64,000 nucleotides of DNA, taken from positions 1,488,001-1,552,000 of the forward strand of contig NC_010407.1 of the NCBI RefSeq assembly GCF_000069225.1. Reading direction: 5' to 3'. The DNA comes from Clavibacter sepedonicus (lineage in GTDB: Bacteria; Actinomycetota; Actinomycetes; Actinomycetales; Microbacteriaceae). The notes below the pieces were generated by a model. That model did not search any database, was not told where the DNA came from, and worked only from the letters and a program-made list of their open reading frames with translations. Numbering within the stretch: the stretch's first letter is position 1; every line of letters begins with the position of its first letter. Of the stretch, positions 10,479-18,874 are shown in pieces. The translations under genes and the position numbers were made by a program.

Positions 10479-11648
10479 ATGAGCTCCACCAGCAGCACAG
10501 CCTCCACCAGCAGCACAGCCTCCACCAGCGGCACAGCCTCCACCAGCAGCACCGGCACCGCCTTCCCCCTGTCCTTCGAGCAGACCCCGTCGGAGAGCGC
10601 CCGCGCCGACGCCGAGCGGGAGGCGATCCTCGCGGACCCCGGCTTCGGCAAGCACTTCACGGACCACATGGTCCAGATCGACTGGACCCTCGACGCCGGC
10701 TGGCACGACGCCCGCGTCGTCCCGTACGGGCCGCTCCAGCTGGATCCCGCCGCGAGCGTGCTGCACTACGGCCAGGAGATCTTCGAGGGGATGAAGGCGT
10801 ACCGCCACGCCGACGGATCCGTGTGGACCTTCCGCCCCGACCGCAACGCCGCCCGCCTCCAGCGCTCGGCCCGCCGCCTCGCGCTGCCGGAGCTGCCCAC
10901 CGAGGACTTCGTCGAGTCGGTGACGCAGCTCGTCCGAGCCGACATCGACTGGGTGCCGTCGGCCGCCGAGCAGAGCCTCTACCTCCGCCCGTTCATGATC
11001 GCCAACGAGAGCTTCCTCGGCGTGCGCGCCGCCCAGCGCGTGGGCTACTACGTCATCGCGAGCCCGGCGGGCGCCTACTTCACGGGCGGCGTCGCGCCCG
11101 TCTCGATCTGGCTCTCCACGCAGTACTCCCGTGCGGGCAAGGGCGGCACGGGCGCGGCCAAGTGCGGCGGCAACTACGCCGCCTCGCTCCTCCCGCAGGC
11201 CGAGGCCGCGTCGCACGGCTGCGCGCAGGTGCTCTTCCTCGACTCCGAGGAGGGCCGCTACCTCGAGGAGCTCGGCGGGATGAACATCGTCCTGGTCTAC
11301 GAGGACGGCCGTCTCGTCACGCCGGACTCGGAGAGCATCCTCGAGGGCATCACGCGCGACTCCATCCTCGAGCTGGCGCGCGACCGCGGCCTGACGGTCG
11401 AGAAGCGGCGCGTCACGTTGGCCGAGTGGGCCGACGGCATCGAGTCCGGCGAGATCACCGAGGTGTTCGCGTGCGGCACCGCGGCCGTCATCACGCCCAT
11501 CGGCCGCCTGATGGGCGATGACCTCGACGTGGGCGACATCGACGCGCCGGCGGGCGAGCTCACGATGTCGCTGCGCCAGGAGCTGACCGACATCCAGTAC
11601 GGCCGGATCCCGGACCGCCACGGCTGGCTCACGCGTCTCGACGCGTAG
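10479..11648 (+). CDS. ilvE: Branched-chain amino acid aminotransferase
   Basis: PLP enzyme carrying out the last transamination to leucine, isoleucine and valine. 389 residues; the fold-type IV core starts near residue 30. The PLP lysine is about K228 (GGTGAAKCGGNYAAS), and the GGMNIV and ACGTAAVITPIG motifs are present. The first ~26 residues are Ser/Thr/Ala low-complexity sequence encoded by four 18-bp tandem repeats, not part of the enzyme. GAAGGA overlaps the leuB stop, supporting the ATG at 10479 and co-translation with leuB. Confidence 0.95.
   Translation: MSSTSSTASTSSTASTSGTASTSSTGTAFPLSFEQTPSESARADAEREAILADPGFGKHFTDHMVQIDWTLDAGWHDARVVPYGPLQLDPAASVLHYGQEIFEGMKAYRHADGSVWTFRPDRNAARLQRSARRLALPELPTEDFVESVTQLVRADIDWVPSAAEQSLYLRPFMIANESFLGVRAAQRVGYYVIASPAGAYFTGGVAPVSIWLSTQYSRAGKGGTGAAKCGGNYAASLLPQAEAASHGCAQVLFLDSEEGRYLEELGGMNIVLVYEDGRLVTPDSESILEGITRDSILELARDRGLTVEKRRVTLAEWADGIESGEITEVFACGTAAVITPIGRLMGDDLDVGDIDAPAGELTMSLRQELTDIQYGRIPDRHGWLTRLDA
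10482..10553 (+). repeat. 18-bp tandem repeat inside the 5' end of ilvE
   Basis: Four head-to-tail copies of an 18-base unit close to GCCTCCACCAGCAGCACA, starting at 10482, 10500, 10518 and 10536, with one or two substitutions. Each encodes six residues of the Ala/Ser-Ser-Thr-Ser-Ser/Gly-Thr kind. The unit is in frame, so copy-number change would alter only the length of the N-terminal tail. Confidence 0.9.
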
Positions 11649-11705
11649 CGCGCGTCGGCCCGTGCCGGCGGCCGCGCGCCGCCGGCACGGCTAGGGTCGT
11701 GTCTC

Positions 11706-12479
11706 GTGAAGATCGCGCGTTTCAGCACCGGTGACGACCCCCGCTTCGGCATCCTCGACGAGGAGGAGGGCCACCTGGTCGTCCTCTCCGGCGACCCCAT
11801 GTTCAGCGGCTACCAGACCACGGGGGAGCGCGTGCCGCTCGCCGACGCCCGCCTGCTCGCGCCGGTGATCCCGCGCTCGAAGGTCGTCGCCGTCGGCCGC
11901 AACTACGCCGCGCACGCGGCCGAGCACGGCAGCGAGGCGCCGACCACGCCGCTCATCTTCCTGAAGCCGAACACCTCGGTCATCGGCCCGGACGACGCGA
12001 TCCGCCTCCCCGCCGACAGCGAGCGGGTCGAGCACGAGGGCGAGCTCGCGGTCGTCATCGGGCGGATCACGCGCGACGTGTCCGTGGAGGACGCAGCGCG
12101 CTCGATCTTCGGCTTCACCATCGGCAACGACGTGACCGCCCGCGACATCCAGCACTCCGAGAGCCAGTGGGCCCGCGCCAAGGGGTACGACACGTTCTGC
12201 CCGCTCGGCCCGGTCATCGAGACCGAGGGCTCGTTCGAGGACGCGCTCATCGAGACGCGCGTCGACGGCGAGCTCCGCCAGTCGGGCCGCACGAGCGAGA
12301 TGGTGCACACCGTCCCCGAGCTCATCGCGTTCGCGTCGCGCGTCTGGACCCTGCTGCCCGGCGACGTGATCCTCACGGGCACGCCCGCGGGCGTCGGCCC
12401 GTTCACCGACGGCCAAGTCGTCGAGGTGTCGATCGAGGGGATCGGCACGCTCTCCAACCCCGCGCGCGCCCGCGCCTGA
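11706..12479 (+). CDS. Fumarylacetoacetate hydrolase-family protein
   Basis: 257 residues with the FAH C-terminal fold: VGRNYAAHAAEHG (about 63-75), the metal-binding HEGELAVVIG (two Glu), FTIGNDVTARDIQ (Asp), and GDVILTGTPAGVG. Family members hydrolyse or decarboxylate acylpyruvates and aromatic-degradation intermediates (including oxaloacetate tautomerases); the substrate cannot be assigned. A homologue sits beside gltX in Mycobacterium as well (Rv2993c/Rv2992c), so the neighbourhood is conserved. The GTG start at 11706 has TAGGGT 9 bases upstream and no Shine-Dalgarno, suggesting a near-leaderless mRNA. Confidence 0.87.
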   Translation: MKIARFSTGDDPRFGILDEEEGHLVVLSGDPMFSGYQTTGERVPLADARLLAPVIPRSKVVAVGRNYAAHAAEHGSEAPTTPLIFLKPNTSVIGPDDAIRLPADSERVEHEGELAVVIGRITRDVSVEDAARSIFGFTIGNDVTARDIQHSESQWARAKGYDTFCPLGPVIETEGSFEDALIETRVDGELRQSGRTSEMVHTVPELIAFASRVWTLLPGDVILTGTPAGVGPFTDGQVVEVSIEGIGTLSNPARARA

Positions 12480-12481
12480 CC

Positions 12482-13255
12482 GTGATCCGCACCGGCCGTG
12501 CGGCGCGCCTCGCGCTGGCGGCCGCGGCGGTCGCGCTGCTCTCGGGCTGCGTCTACGACGTGTCGGACTACGGGCTCGAGACGCCGGATGCATCCGCGCC
12601 GCCCTCCGCGGCCCTGACCCCGTCGCCCACCCCGGGTGCCGCGGAGCTCGGGCTGCCGGCCGGATGCACGCCCGCCGACCTCTCCATCGACTGGGCTGAG
12701 CCCGCGGCCGGCCCGGTTGACGAGCTGCTCGCCGTGCGGGTGATGACCGTGCGGATCCCGAGCGCGGGGGAGCAGCCCGGACTCGGCTCCACGACGCAGC
12801 GCGTGACGCGCGTCGACACCGCGCTGCGCCCGGCCCTCCGCCTGGAGCTCGACAAGCGGGACGGGTCCGCGACCCCGGTCGCCGACAGCCTCGCCCCGCC
12901 GGACACCTGGGCCGCCTTCCTTGCCGCGGACCTCCGCGACCGCGACCTCGTGGGGCCGCTGTTCGGGTGGCCGCTGCAGATCACCTCGTTCGATCCCGTG
13001 CTCGACCGAGCGGCCCGCTACGTGATCGGGTACCTCGGCTCCGCCCAGTCCGCGCACGTGACGGTCACGGGCTGCGACGGCGCCTTCCGCGGATCCGGCA
13101 CGCTCGAGGGCCTCGACCCGACGCGCTACGCCGGCGCCGTCCTCCTCGAGTGCGGCGTCCCGCCCGGCGACCAGTACGACCGGTGGGACCTGCTGGAGCC
13201 GTACTGCGCTGACGGCCAGCCGGGGACCGCGGGCCAGGCCACGCCCGCGCCCTAG
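12482..13255 (+). CDS. Putative lipoprotein
   Basis: 257 residues. N-terminal lipoprotein signal: basic MIRTGRAAR, hydrophobic stretch, lipobox LLSGC with Cys at about residue 22. A Pro/Ser/Thr-rich linker follows, then a globular domain with four further Cys (GCTP, GCDG, ECGV, YCAD) that may pair. No family recognised; surface-anchored role inferred only from the signal. It starts 2 bases after the FAH gene, so they are co-transcribed; the stop TAG is part of the TAGAAT -10 candidate for gltX. Confidence 0.75.
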   Translation: MIRTGRAARLALAAAAVALLSGCVYDVSDYGLETPDASAPPSAALTPSPTPGAAELGLPAGCTPADLSIDWAEPAAGPVDELLAVRVMTVRIPSAGEQPGLGSTTQRVTRVDTALRPALRLELDKRDGSATPVADSLAPPDTWAAFLAADLRDRDLVGPLFGWPLQITSFDPVLDRAARYVIGYLGSAQSAHVTVTGCDGAFRGSGTLEGLDPTRYAGAVLLECGVPPGDQYDRWDLLEPYCADGQPGTAGQATPAP

Positions 13256-13258
13256 AAT
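13253..13258 (+). promoter_or_regulatory. -10 candidate for gltX
   Basis: TAGAAT, a good actinobacterial -10 match, overlaps the lipoprotein stop codon and lies 10 bases before the gltX ATG, so gltX may have its own promoter with a very short leader. Confidence 0.4.
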
Positions 13259-13268
13259 CGGATCCAGG

Positions 13269-14789
13269 ATGACTGAGACAACCGCGCACCCCGTGACCAC
13301 CGCTACCGGGACGGACGTCCGCGTCCGGTTCTGCCCGTCCCCGACCGGGACGCCGCACGTGGGGCTCATCCGCACGGCGCTCTTCAACTGGGCCTACGCC
13401 CGCCACACCGGCGGCAAGCTGGTCTTCCGCGTCGAGGACACCGATGCCGCGCGCGACAGCGAGGAGAGCTACGAGCAGCTCATCGAGGCGCTGCGCTGGC
13501 TCGAGATCGACTGGGACGAGGGCGAGGGCGTCGGCGGGCCGCACGCGCCGTACCGCCAGTCGCAGCGCACCGACCTCTACCTCGATGTGATCGCCAAGCT
13601 CACCGCATCCGGCCACCTGTACGAGAGCTTCGCGACGGCCGAGGAGATCGAGGCGCGCAACCGCGCCGCCGGCCGCGACCCGAAGATGGGCTACGACAAC
13701 TTCGAGCGCGACCTCACGGAGGAGGAGCGCCAGGCGTTCCGCGACGAGGGCCGTTCGCCCGCACTCCGCCTCCGCGTGCCGGACACCGACCTCTCGTTCG
13801 ACGACCTCGTGCGCGGCACGGTCACGTTCCCGGCCGGATCCTTCCCCGACTTCGTGCTCGTGCGCCCCAACGGCGCCCCGCTCTACACGCTCGTGAACCC
13901 GGTGGACGACGCGCTCATGGGGATCACCCACGTGCTCCGCGGCGAGGACCTCCTCTCCTCGACGCCGCGGCAGATCGCGCTGTACCACGCGCTCATCGAC
14001 ATCGGCGTGGCCGACGCCATCCCGCGCTTCGGGCACCTGCCCTACGTGATGGGGGAGGGCAACAAGAAGCTCTCCAAGCGCGACCCCGAGTCGAACCTGT
14101 TCCACCACCGCGACCGCGGCTTCATCCCCGAGGGCCTCATCAACTACCTGGCGCTGCTCGGCTGGTCGCTCACGCACGACCGGGACGTGTTCAGCCGGAT
14201 GGAGATGGTCACCGCGTTCGATGTCGCCGACGTGAACCCGAACCCCGCGCGCTTCGACCTGAAGAAGGCCGAGTCTCTGAACGGCGACCACATCCGCCTG
14301 CTCGCGCTCGACGACTTCGCCCAGCGCCTCGTGCCGTACCTGCAGGCCGCGGATGTCGTCGGCGCCGAGCTCACGCACGACCAGCGGCGGATGCTCGAGG
14401 CGGCCGCGCCGCTCGTCCAGGAGCGCATGCAGCTCCTCGGCGAGGCGCCCGACCTGCTGTCCTTCCTCTTCACGACGGCGGATGAGCTGCCCTACGACGA
14501 CGCGGCCGTCCAGGCGCTCAAGGACGACGCCCCCGAGGTGCTCGCCGCCTCCCGTGGCGCGCTCTCCGGGGTCCCGCACACGCAGTGGGACATCGACCTC
14601 GTGCAGGAGGTGCTGCAGAACACGCTCATCACCGGCATGGGCATGAAGCCGCGCCTCGCCTACGGCCCGCTGCGGGTCGGCATCTCCGGTCGCCGCATCT
14701 CGCCGCCGCTGTTCGAGTCGATGGTGCTGCTCGGCAAGGACGAGACCATCGCGCGTCTCGATCGCCTCGCGGGGATGCTCGGTGAGTGA
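13269..14789 (+). CDS. gltX: Glutamyl-tRNA synthetase
   Basis: Class I aminoacyl-tRNA synthetase charging tRNA-Glu; in actinobacteria, which usually use the GatCAB route, the enzyme typically also misacylates tRNA-Gln. 506 residues. The HIGH-equivalent motif is in [20 protein letters not shown] (about 20-39) and the KMSKS equivalent is KKLSKRD (about 264-270). A C-terminal anticodon-binding domain follows. It is placed just upstream of tRNA-Gln(CTG), an arrangement also seen near gltX in mycobacteria. The start is ATG 13269. Confidence 0.95.
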   Translation: MTETTAHPVTTATGTDVRVRFCPSPTGTPHVGLIRTALFNWAYARHTGGKLVFRVEDTDAARDSEESYEQLIEALRWLEIDWDEGEGVGGPHAPYRQSQRTDLYLDVIAKLTASGHLYESFATAEEIEARNRAAGRDPKMGYDNFERDLTEEERQAFRDEGRSPALRLRVPDTDLSFDDLVRGTVTFPAGSFPDFVLVRPNGAPLYTLVNPVDDALMGITHVLRGEDLLSSTPRQIALYHALIDIGVADAIPRFGHLPYVMGEGNKKLSKRDPESNLFHHRDRGFIPEGLINYLALLGWSLTHDRDVFSRMEMVTAFDVADVNPNPARFDLKKAESLNGDHIRLLALDDFAQRLVPYLQAADVVGAELTHDQRRMLEAAAPLVQERMQLLGEAPDLLSFLFTTADELPYDDAAVQALKDDAPEVLAASRGALSGVPHTQWDIDLVQEVLQNTLITGMGMKPRLAYGPLRVGISGRRISPPLFESMVLLGKDETIARLDRLAGMLGE

Positions 14790-15747
14790 TCCCGGGGTCG
14801 GCTCGGATGCCGGCGCCGGCTCCATCGTGACCGGCGACTCGTACGACGTCGTCGTCATCGGCGCGGGTCCTGCCGGCCTGTCCGCCGCGCTGAACCTGGT
14901 GCGCGCCCGACGCCGCACGCTCGTGCTCGACAGCAGCCGGCCGCGGAACGCCGCGACCCTCATGTCGCACGGCTTCGTCACGCGCGACGGGATCTCCCCA
15001 CTCGAGCTCCGCAAGCTCGGCCAGGTCGAGGTGGAGTCATACGACGAGGGCGAGTTCCAGCTGGCCGTCGTGCAGTCGGCGGAGCCCGCCGAGGGCGGCT
15101 TCACGATCCGCGCCAAGGGCGTGCGCCGTGCGCCGGACCGCGAGGTGCACGCGCGCCGCATCCTCATCGCCACCGGCCTCGTGGAGACGCTGCCCGACCT
15201 GCCGAGCATCCGCGCCTACTACGGCACCGCCGTGCACAGCTGCATGGAGTGCGACGGCTACGAGAAGGCCGACGAGCCGCTGTTCCTCATCGGCGAGACC
15301 GACGACCTCGTGGAGCGCGCCCTGCTGCTCTCGCAGTGGTCGCGCGACATCGTTGTGTTCACGAACGGCGTCGCGCACATCGACGAGGCGGGGGAGCGCG
15401 GACTCGCGTCCCTCGGCATCCGCGTCGACCGCCGACCCGTGGCCGACATCGAGGGCGAGCGCGCGGTCGTCACCGGCATCCGGATGCAGGACGGCTCCGT
15501 CGTCCCGCGCACCGGCGGCTTCGTGCGCCCGCGCTACTCGACCGCGCTCGACTTCCTCGCAGGGCTCGACCTCGACACGGACCACGACGGCCACATCGCC
15601 GTCGACGCCGAGGGCCGCACCTCCCACGCGGGCGTCTACGCGGCGGGCGACAGCTCGCAGCCGGGCCCGCAGCAGCTGATCATCGCGGCCGGCTTCGGCG
15701 CGCGGGCGGCCAGCGCGATCAACCGCGACCTGCTGCCGCGCATCTGA
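14782..15747 (+). CDS. Thioredoxin reductase-like FAD/NAD(P) oxidoreductase
   Basis: 321 residues. An N-terminal FAD motif ([17 protein letters not shown], about 23-39) is followed by an NAD(P) domain carrying a CxxC pair, CMEC at 154-157, in the position of the thioredoxin reductase active site (CATC). The C-terminal FAD motif (YAAGDSS) is present. The usual NADPH glycine motif is weak ([12 protein letters not shown] instead of GxGxxA), so the electron donor may differ. Partner thioredoxin is not nearby. The GTG start overlaps gltX by 8 bases. Confidence 0.8.
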   Translation: MSDPGVGSDAGAGSIVTGDSYDVVVIGAGPAGLSAALNLVRARRRTLVLDSSRPRNAATLMSHGFVTRDGISPLELRKLGQVEVESYDEGEFQLAVVQSAEPAEGGFTIRAKGVRRAPDREVHARRILIATGLVETLPDLPSIRAYYGTAVHSCMECDGYEKADEPLFLIGETDDLVERALLLSQWSRDIVVFTNGVAHIDEAGERGLASLGIRVDRRPVADIEGERAVVTGIRMQDGSVVPRTGGFVRPRYSTALDFLAGLDLDTDHDGHIAVDAEGRTSHAGVYAAGDSSQPGPQQLIIAAGFGARAASAINRDLLPRI

Positions 15748-15778
15748 GGGGCGGCCGGCCCGCCGGGCGCGCGCCGGT

Positions 15779-15808
15779 TTGGCGTGGATCCGGCCGGTGG
15801 GCTACACT
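15779..15808 (+). promoter_or_regulatory. Promoter of tRNA-Gln
   Basis: TTGGCG (15779-15784) and TACACT (15803-15808) with an 18-base spacer, 29 bases before the tRNA. The -10 runs into ACTCGACGAG, the same string found at the tRNA-Glu promoter. Confidence 0.6.
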
Positions 15809-15837
15809 CGACGAGGCCCGATCGCGCATCGGGGCCT

Positions 15838-15909
15838 TGGGGTATGGTGTAATTGGCAACACGGAAGATTCTGATTCTTTTGTTCTTGGTTCGAGTCCAG
15901 GTACCCCAG
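15838..15909 (+). tRNA. tRNA-Gln (anticodon CTG)
   Basis: Full cloverleaf: acceptor TGGGGTA/TACCCCA, D arm GTGT/ACAC, anticodon stem GAAGA/TCTTT with loop TTCTGAT (anticodon CTG at 15871-15873), T arm CTTGG/CCAGG with TTCGAGT loop, discriminator G. No CCA is encoded. It follows gltX and is followed by a terminator. Confidence 0.95.
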
Positions 15910-15930
15910 CACTGAGATAGCAAAAAATAA

Positions 15931-15960
15931 AAAGCCCGGATATCCGGGTCTTTCTTATTT
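15931..15960 (+). terminator. Terminator of tRNA-Gln
   Basis: Perfect palindrome CCCGGATATCCGGG (15935-15948) preceded by an A-run and followed by TCTTTCTTATTT, a classical intrinsic terminator, unusual here for its T-run. Confidence 0.85.
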
Positions 15961-16006
15961 GTGACTTGCTGCGCGCGCGCCTCTCGATCATCTCGCATCA
16001 GCTAGT

Positions 16007-16438
16007 GTGATTCCCATGGCTCTGGCATCTGGCAGCACCGAGCAAGACGTGCCCACGCGACCTGTCGTGGAGTCTCTTCGCGAGATATCGGTTTTCAGCT
16101 TCGTGGCCTGTATGTTCACCGGGGCGATGATCGGTTTGGTGGATTCTGGTAACGGCGCGCAGCAGTTTGCGGCTTACGTCGCAAGATGCGCAGAGATCGG
16201 AGCGGTGGTCATCAACCACGTGGGATGGGAGTTCGGCGTCATCGTTCCTGTGCTTCTGGGCTTCTATGTCCTGATCCTCGGGGGTCGATGGGTCATGGGT
16301 CATGAGTCGCACAGCCGGCGTCCGGCGGAATCTGAGCTTGGCCGCCGAGATGCTTGCCGCTTCTATTGTGCCCGCATTCGTTCTCACTCTTGTGGCTGCA
16401 TTTTCCGATGTCCGGCGAGTAGGCGCTCTGGTGGCTGA
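16007..16438 (+). CDS. Hypothetical membrane protein, probably 5' part of a frameshifted gene
   Basis: An open frame of 143 codons with two hydrophobic segments (VFSFVACMFTGAMIGLV and EFGVIVPVLLGFYVLILGG). After about residue 96 it becomes Arg/Ser/Cys-rich with no hydrophobic pattern, while the +1 frame, open to 17057, becomes membrane-protein-like at the same place. A G5 run (16280-16284) sits at the switch; with one G fewer the two frames would join into one ~350-residue protein. Start is GTG 16007 or ATG 16016. Base use is less G+C-rich than its neighbours. No family recognised. Confidence 0.5.
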   Translation: MIPMALASGSTEQDVPTRPVVESLREISVFSFVACMFTGAMIGLVDSGNGAQQFAAYVARCAEIGAVVINHVGWEFGVIVPVLLGFYVLILGGRWVMGHESHSRRPAESELGRRDACRFYCARIRSHSCGCIFRCPASRRSGG

Positions 16439-17057
16439 GGTTCCCGCGGTAACGCTCACCATCTTTCTTGCGGCTCAGCTCGGGTGCTTCCTGGCCTTCG
16501 ACGAAGACGAGAAGTTGGCCGCCGCCAAGCGCATTCGGACCTGGGGTCGGCACAGGTTGGCGGCTGTCCGGCGTCGATCTGAAGTACCTGTCGCGATGGT
16601 CGTGGTGACGAACTCGGTGGTCGGGATGGCGTTGGCCACTTGCCTCTACTCCGTCACCGGTGGTCCCTTGGCGACCATTCCAGCCGCGGTGCTCTTGGCG
16701 GCATGCGGCGCCGCGCTCGGTGTCTTTGCGGGGTTCCACGTCGTGAGAGATCGATACAGGGCCAAGACTGCATTCGAGCGCGCCAGCGTCTACATCTTGT
16801 CGGCCATGGCCGTGATAGTCGTGATCACCCTAGGCGCCTTCATGCTCGGCAACTACGCGGCCAGCGGCGCGGCCAGCCTAGTATCCTCGTTTGCGTTCAT
16901 GTTGGCCTCCGCCTTCCTGCCGCTGGGGAAGTCCTCGCCGCCTTGGATCAGGAATTGGACTCTGCGCGGCGCTGCTGCCCGGTCCGCAGCGGTCTATCTC
17001 TCCAAGAGGTATGCGAAAGCGGTCGCGGAAATGACGGAGTTGACGAAGGCGGGTTGA
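16302..17057 (+). CDS. Hypothetical polytopic membrane protein (possible 3' part of frameshifted gene)
   Basis: 251 residues from ATG 16302 with about six hydrophobic stretches (for example LAASIVPAFVLTLVAAF, AVIVVITLGAFMLGNYAA) and a basic loop in the middle. It overlaps the preceding frame by 137 bases, which is unusual for two real genes; the frame is closed upstream only by a TGA at 16272. Either it is an independent gene or the body of a gene whose start is at about 16007. Lower G+C and mixed codon use suggest horizontal gain next to tRNA-Gln. Function unknown. Confidence 0.6.
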   Translation: MSRTAGVRRNLSLAAEMLAASIVPAFVLTLVAAFSDVRRVGALVAEVPAVTLTIFLAAQLGCFLAFDEDEKLAAAKRIRTWGRHRLAAVRRRSEVPVAMVVVTNSVVGMALATCLYSVTGGPLATIPAAVLLAACGAALGVFAGFHVVRDRYRAKTAFERASVYILSAMAVIVVITLGAFMLGNYAASGAASLVSSFAFMLASAFLPLGKSSPPWIRNWTLRGAAARSAAVYLSKRYAKAVAEMTELTKAG

Positions 17058-17067
17058 GGCGCCTCGT

Positions 17068-17111
17068 GACGACGGCCCCGCTCGAGCAGATGCTCGAGCG
17101 GGGCCGTCGTC
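17068..17111. terminator. Strong bidirectional terminator
   Basis: Perfect 21-bp inverted repeat: left arm 17068-17088 (ends GCTCGAGCA), right arm 17091-17111 (begins TGCTCGAGC), 2-base centre, between convergent genes. Confidence 0.85.
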
Positions 17112-17129
17112 GTATTCAGGTGCTGCGGA

Positions 17130-18140
17130 TCAGGCGAGTCGCCCCTTCGGCGAGCTCTCGCTCGTCTTCGACGGGTCCTTCTCGACGATGTCGCCGAGGG
17201 CGTCGTCGATGCGGGTGAGGAGCTCCGCGGGGATCTTCATGCCCGACGCCTTGACGTTCTCGTGCACCTGCTCGGGACGCGAGGCGCCGATGATCGCCGA
17301 CGCGACGTTCTCGTTCTGGAGCACCCATGCGACGGCGAGCTGAGCGAGCGACAGGTCGAGCTCGTCGGCGACCGGCTGGAGGGCCTGCACGCGGGTGAGC
17401 GTGTCGTCGTTCATGAAGCGGGAGATCATGTCGGCGCCGCCCTTGTCGTCCGTGGCGCGGGATCCGGCGGGCAGGTCCTGGCCGGGCTTGTACTTGCCGG
17501 TGAGGACGCCCTGCGCGATGGGGGACCAGACGATCTGCGAGATGCCGAGCTCGGCGGACGTGGGGACGACCTCCTCCTCGATGACGCGCCAGAGGGCCGA
17601 GTACTGCGGCTGGTTCGAGATCAGCTGGAAGCCGAGCTCGCGGGAGAGGCCGTGCGCCTCGCGGAGCTGCGCGGGGGTCCACTCGCTCACGCCGATGTAG
17701 AGCGCCTTGCCCTGGCGGACGACGTCGGCGAAGGCCTGCATCGTCTCCTCGAGCGGCGTCTCGTAGTCGAAGCGGTGCGCCTGGTAGAGGTCGATGTAGT
17801 CGGTCTGGAGGCGCTGGAGCGACGCGTGGACGGAGTCCATGATGTGCTTGCGCGAGAGCCCCACGTCGTTGTGGCCCTTGGGTCCGGTGGGGCCGAAGAC
17901 CTTGGTGAAGATCTCGATCGAGGCACGTCGCTCGTCCTTGAGCGCCTCGCCGAGCACGGTCTCCGCCTTGGTGTTGGCGTACACGTCCGCGGTGTCGAAG
18001 GTGGTGATCCCCGCCTCGAGCGCAGCCTTCACGCACGCGGTCGCGGTGTCGTTCTCGACCTGCGATCCGTGGGTGAGCCAGTTGCCGTAGGTGATCTCGG
18101 AGATCTTGAAGCCGGAGTTGCCGAGGTATCTGAATTCCAT
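17130..18140 (-). CDS. Aldo/keto reductase
   Basis: NADPH-dependent aldehyde/ketone reductase of the Kv-channel-beta-like AKR group. 336 residues, a TIM barrel. The catalytic tetrad is visible: Asp and Tyr in TFDTADVYANTKAE (about 47-60), Lys in IEIFTKVFG, His in DYIDLYQAHRFD. The cofactor end has GASRPEQVHENVKA (about 293-306). Physiological substrate unknown; such enzymes often act on methylglyoxal or toxic aldehydes. Start ATG at 18140. Stands alone between a strong terminator and a tetR gene. Confidence 0.88.
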   Translation of the reverse strand: MEFRYLGNSGFKISEITYGNWLTHGSQVENDTATACVKAALEAGITTFDTADVYANTKAETVLGEALKDERRASIEIFTKVFGPTGPKGHNDVGLSRKHIMDSVHASLQRLQTDYIDLYQAHRFDYETPLEETMQAFADVVRQGKALYIGVSEWTPAQLREAHGLSRELGFQLISNQPQYSALWRVIEEEVVPTSAELGISQIVWSPIAQGVLTGKYKPGQDLPAGSRATDDKGGADMISRFMNDDTLTRVQALQPVADELDLSLAQLAVAWVLQNENVASAIIGASRPEQVHENVKASGMKIPAELLTRIDDALGDIVEKDPSKTSESSPKGRLA

Positions 18141-18194
18141 GGTCCGACCGTACGCCGGGCACCTCCGCGGGCCCGCACGAAAGTGTGCGACGGG

Positions 18195-18809
18195 TCAGGC
18201 GGTGGGGGAGCGGATGACGTGCAGGGGTGCGAGCGCGGTGTCGAGCGCCGCCTCCAGCGGCCAGGCCGAGCGCTCCGGCTGGCTGAGCACCAGGCCTCCC
18301 TGGATCGCCGCGAGGATCACGGTCGCGATGCGCTCGGGATCCGCCGTCGCGGCGACGAGCCCCGCCTCGCGCATGCGCTCCACCCCGCGCGCGAGGAACG
18401 CGCGCCATGCGCGCATGGACGCGGCGATCGTGCGCTCGAGCTCGGCGTCGACGGCCGCGGCCTGCGTGGCGAGCGACCCGATGGGGCACGCCCACCGCCC
18501 GCGGCCGATGTAGTAGTCCACGAGTCCCGTGCGCCACGCCTCCCACGAGTCCCAGGAGCCCAGGTCGTGGATGTGCGGCTCCTGCGCCTCCATCAGCTGG
18601 CGGCCCTCCCACTCGGCGACCTCGCGCACGAGCTCGATCTTGCCGCCGGGGAAGTAGTGGAACAGCTGGCTCTTGCTCGTCAGCGTCGCGGCGCGCACGT
18701 CGTCGAGGGTCGTGCCGCCGATGCCGGTGGCCAGGATCTGCTCGCCCGTGGCCTCGATGATCCGCTGGCGGGTGCGGCGCCCGCGCTCGGTGATCCTCGG
18801 CTCGGCCAT
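18195..18809 (-). CDS. TetR-family transcriptional regulator
   Basis: 204 residues. HTH TTLDDVRAATLTSKSQLFHYF (about 33-53) followed by PGGKIELVREVAEWEG and a C-terminal domain of the TetR_C type. Divergent from an SDR gene 55 bp away. Two copies of TGGAC-N6-GTCCA lie in the gap, one over the SDR start codon, so it should repress the SDR and itself. Inducer unknown. Confidence 0.9.
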   Translation of the reverse strand: MAEPRITERGRRTRQRIIEATGEQILATGIGGTTLDDVRAATLTSKSQLFHYFPGGKIELVREVAEWEGRQLMEAQEPHIHDLGSWDSWEAWRTGLVDYYIGRGRWACPIGSLATQAAAVDAELERTIAASMRAWRAFLARGVERMREAGLVAATADPERIATVILAAIQGGLVLSQPERSAWPLEAALDTALAPLHVIRSPTA

Positions 18810-18827
18810 GCCTCGATCCTACCCTTG

Positions 18828-18874
18828 TGGACCGGATGGTCCAGCGCGTGCTATCAATTGGACCATGCAGTCCA
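18828..18874. promoter_or_regulatory. Two TetR operators, TGGAC-N6-GTCCA
   Basis: Site 1 at 18828-18843, site 2 at 18859-18874; both keep TGGAC and GTCCA in the same register, and their starts are 31 bp (three helical turns) apart. Site 2 covers the ATG of the SDR gene (18865) and site 1 lies 19 bp from the tetR start. Expected to give cooperative repression. Confidence 0.75.

Noticed and set aside
15910..17060. Integrated phage or integrative element at tRNA-Gln
   Set aside because: No integrase, no repeat of the tRNA 3' end and only one or two membrane genes; noted only as possible gain.
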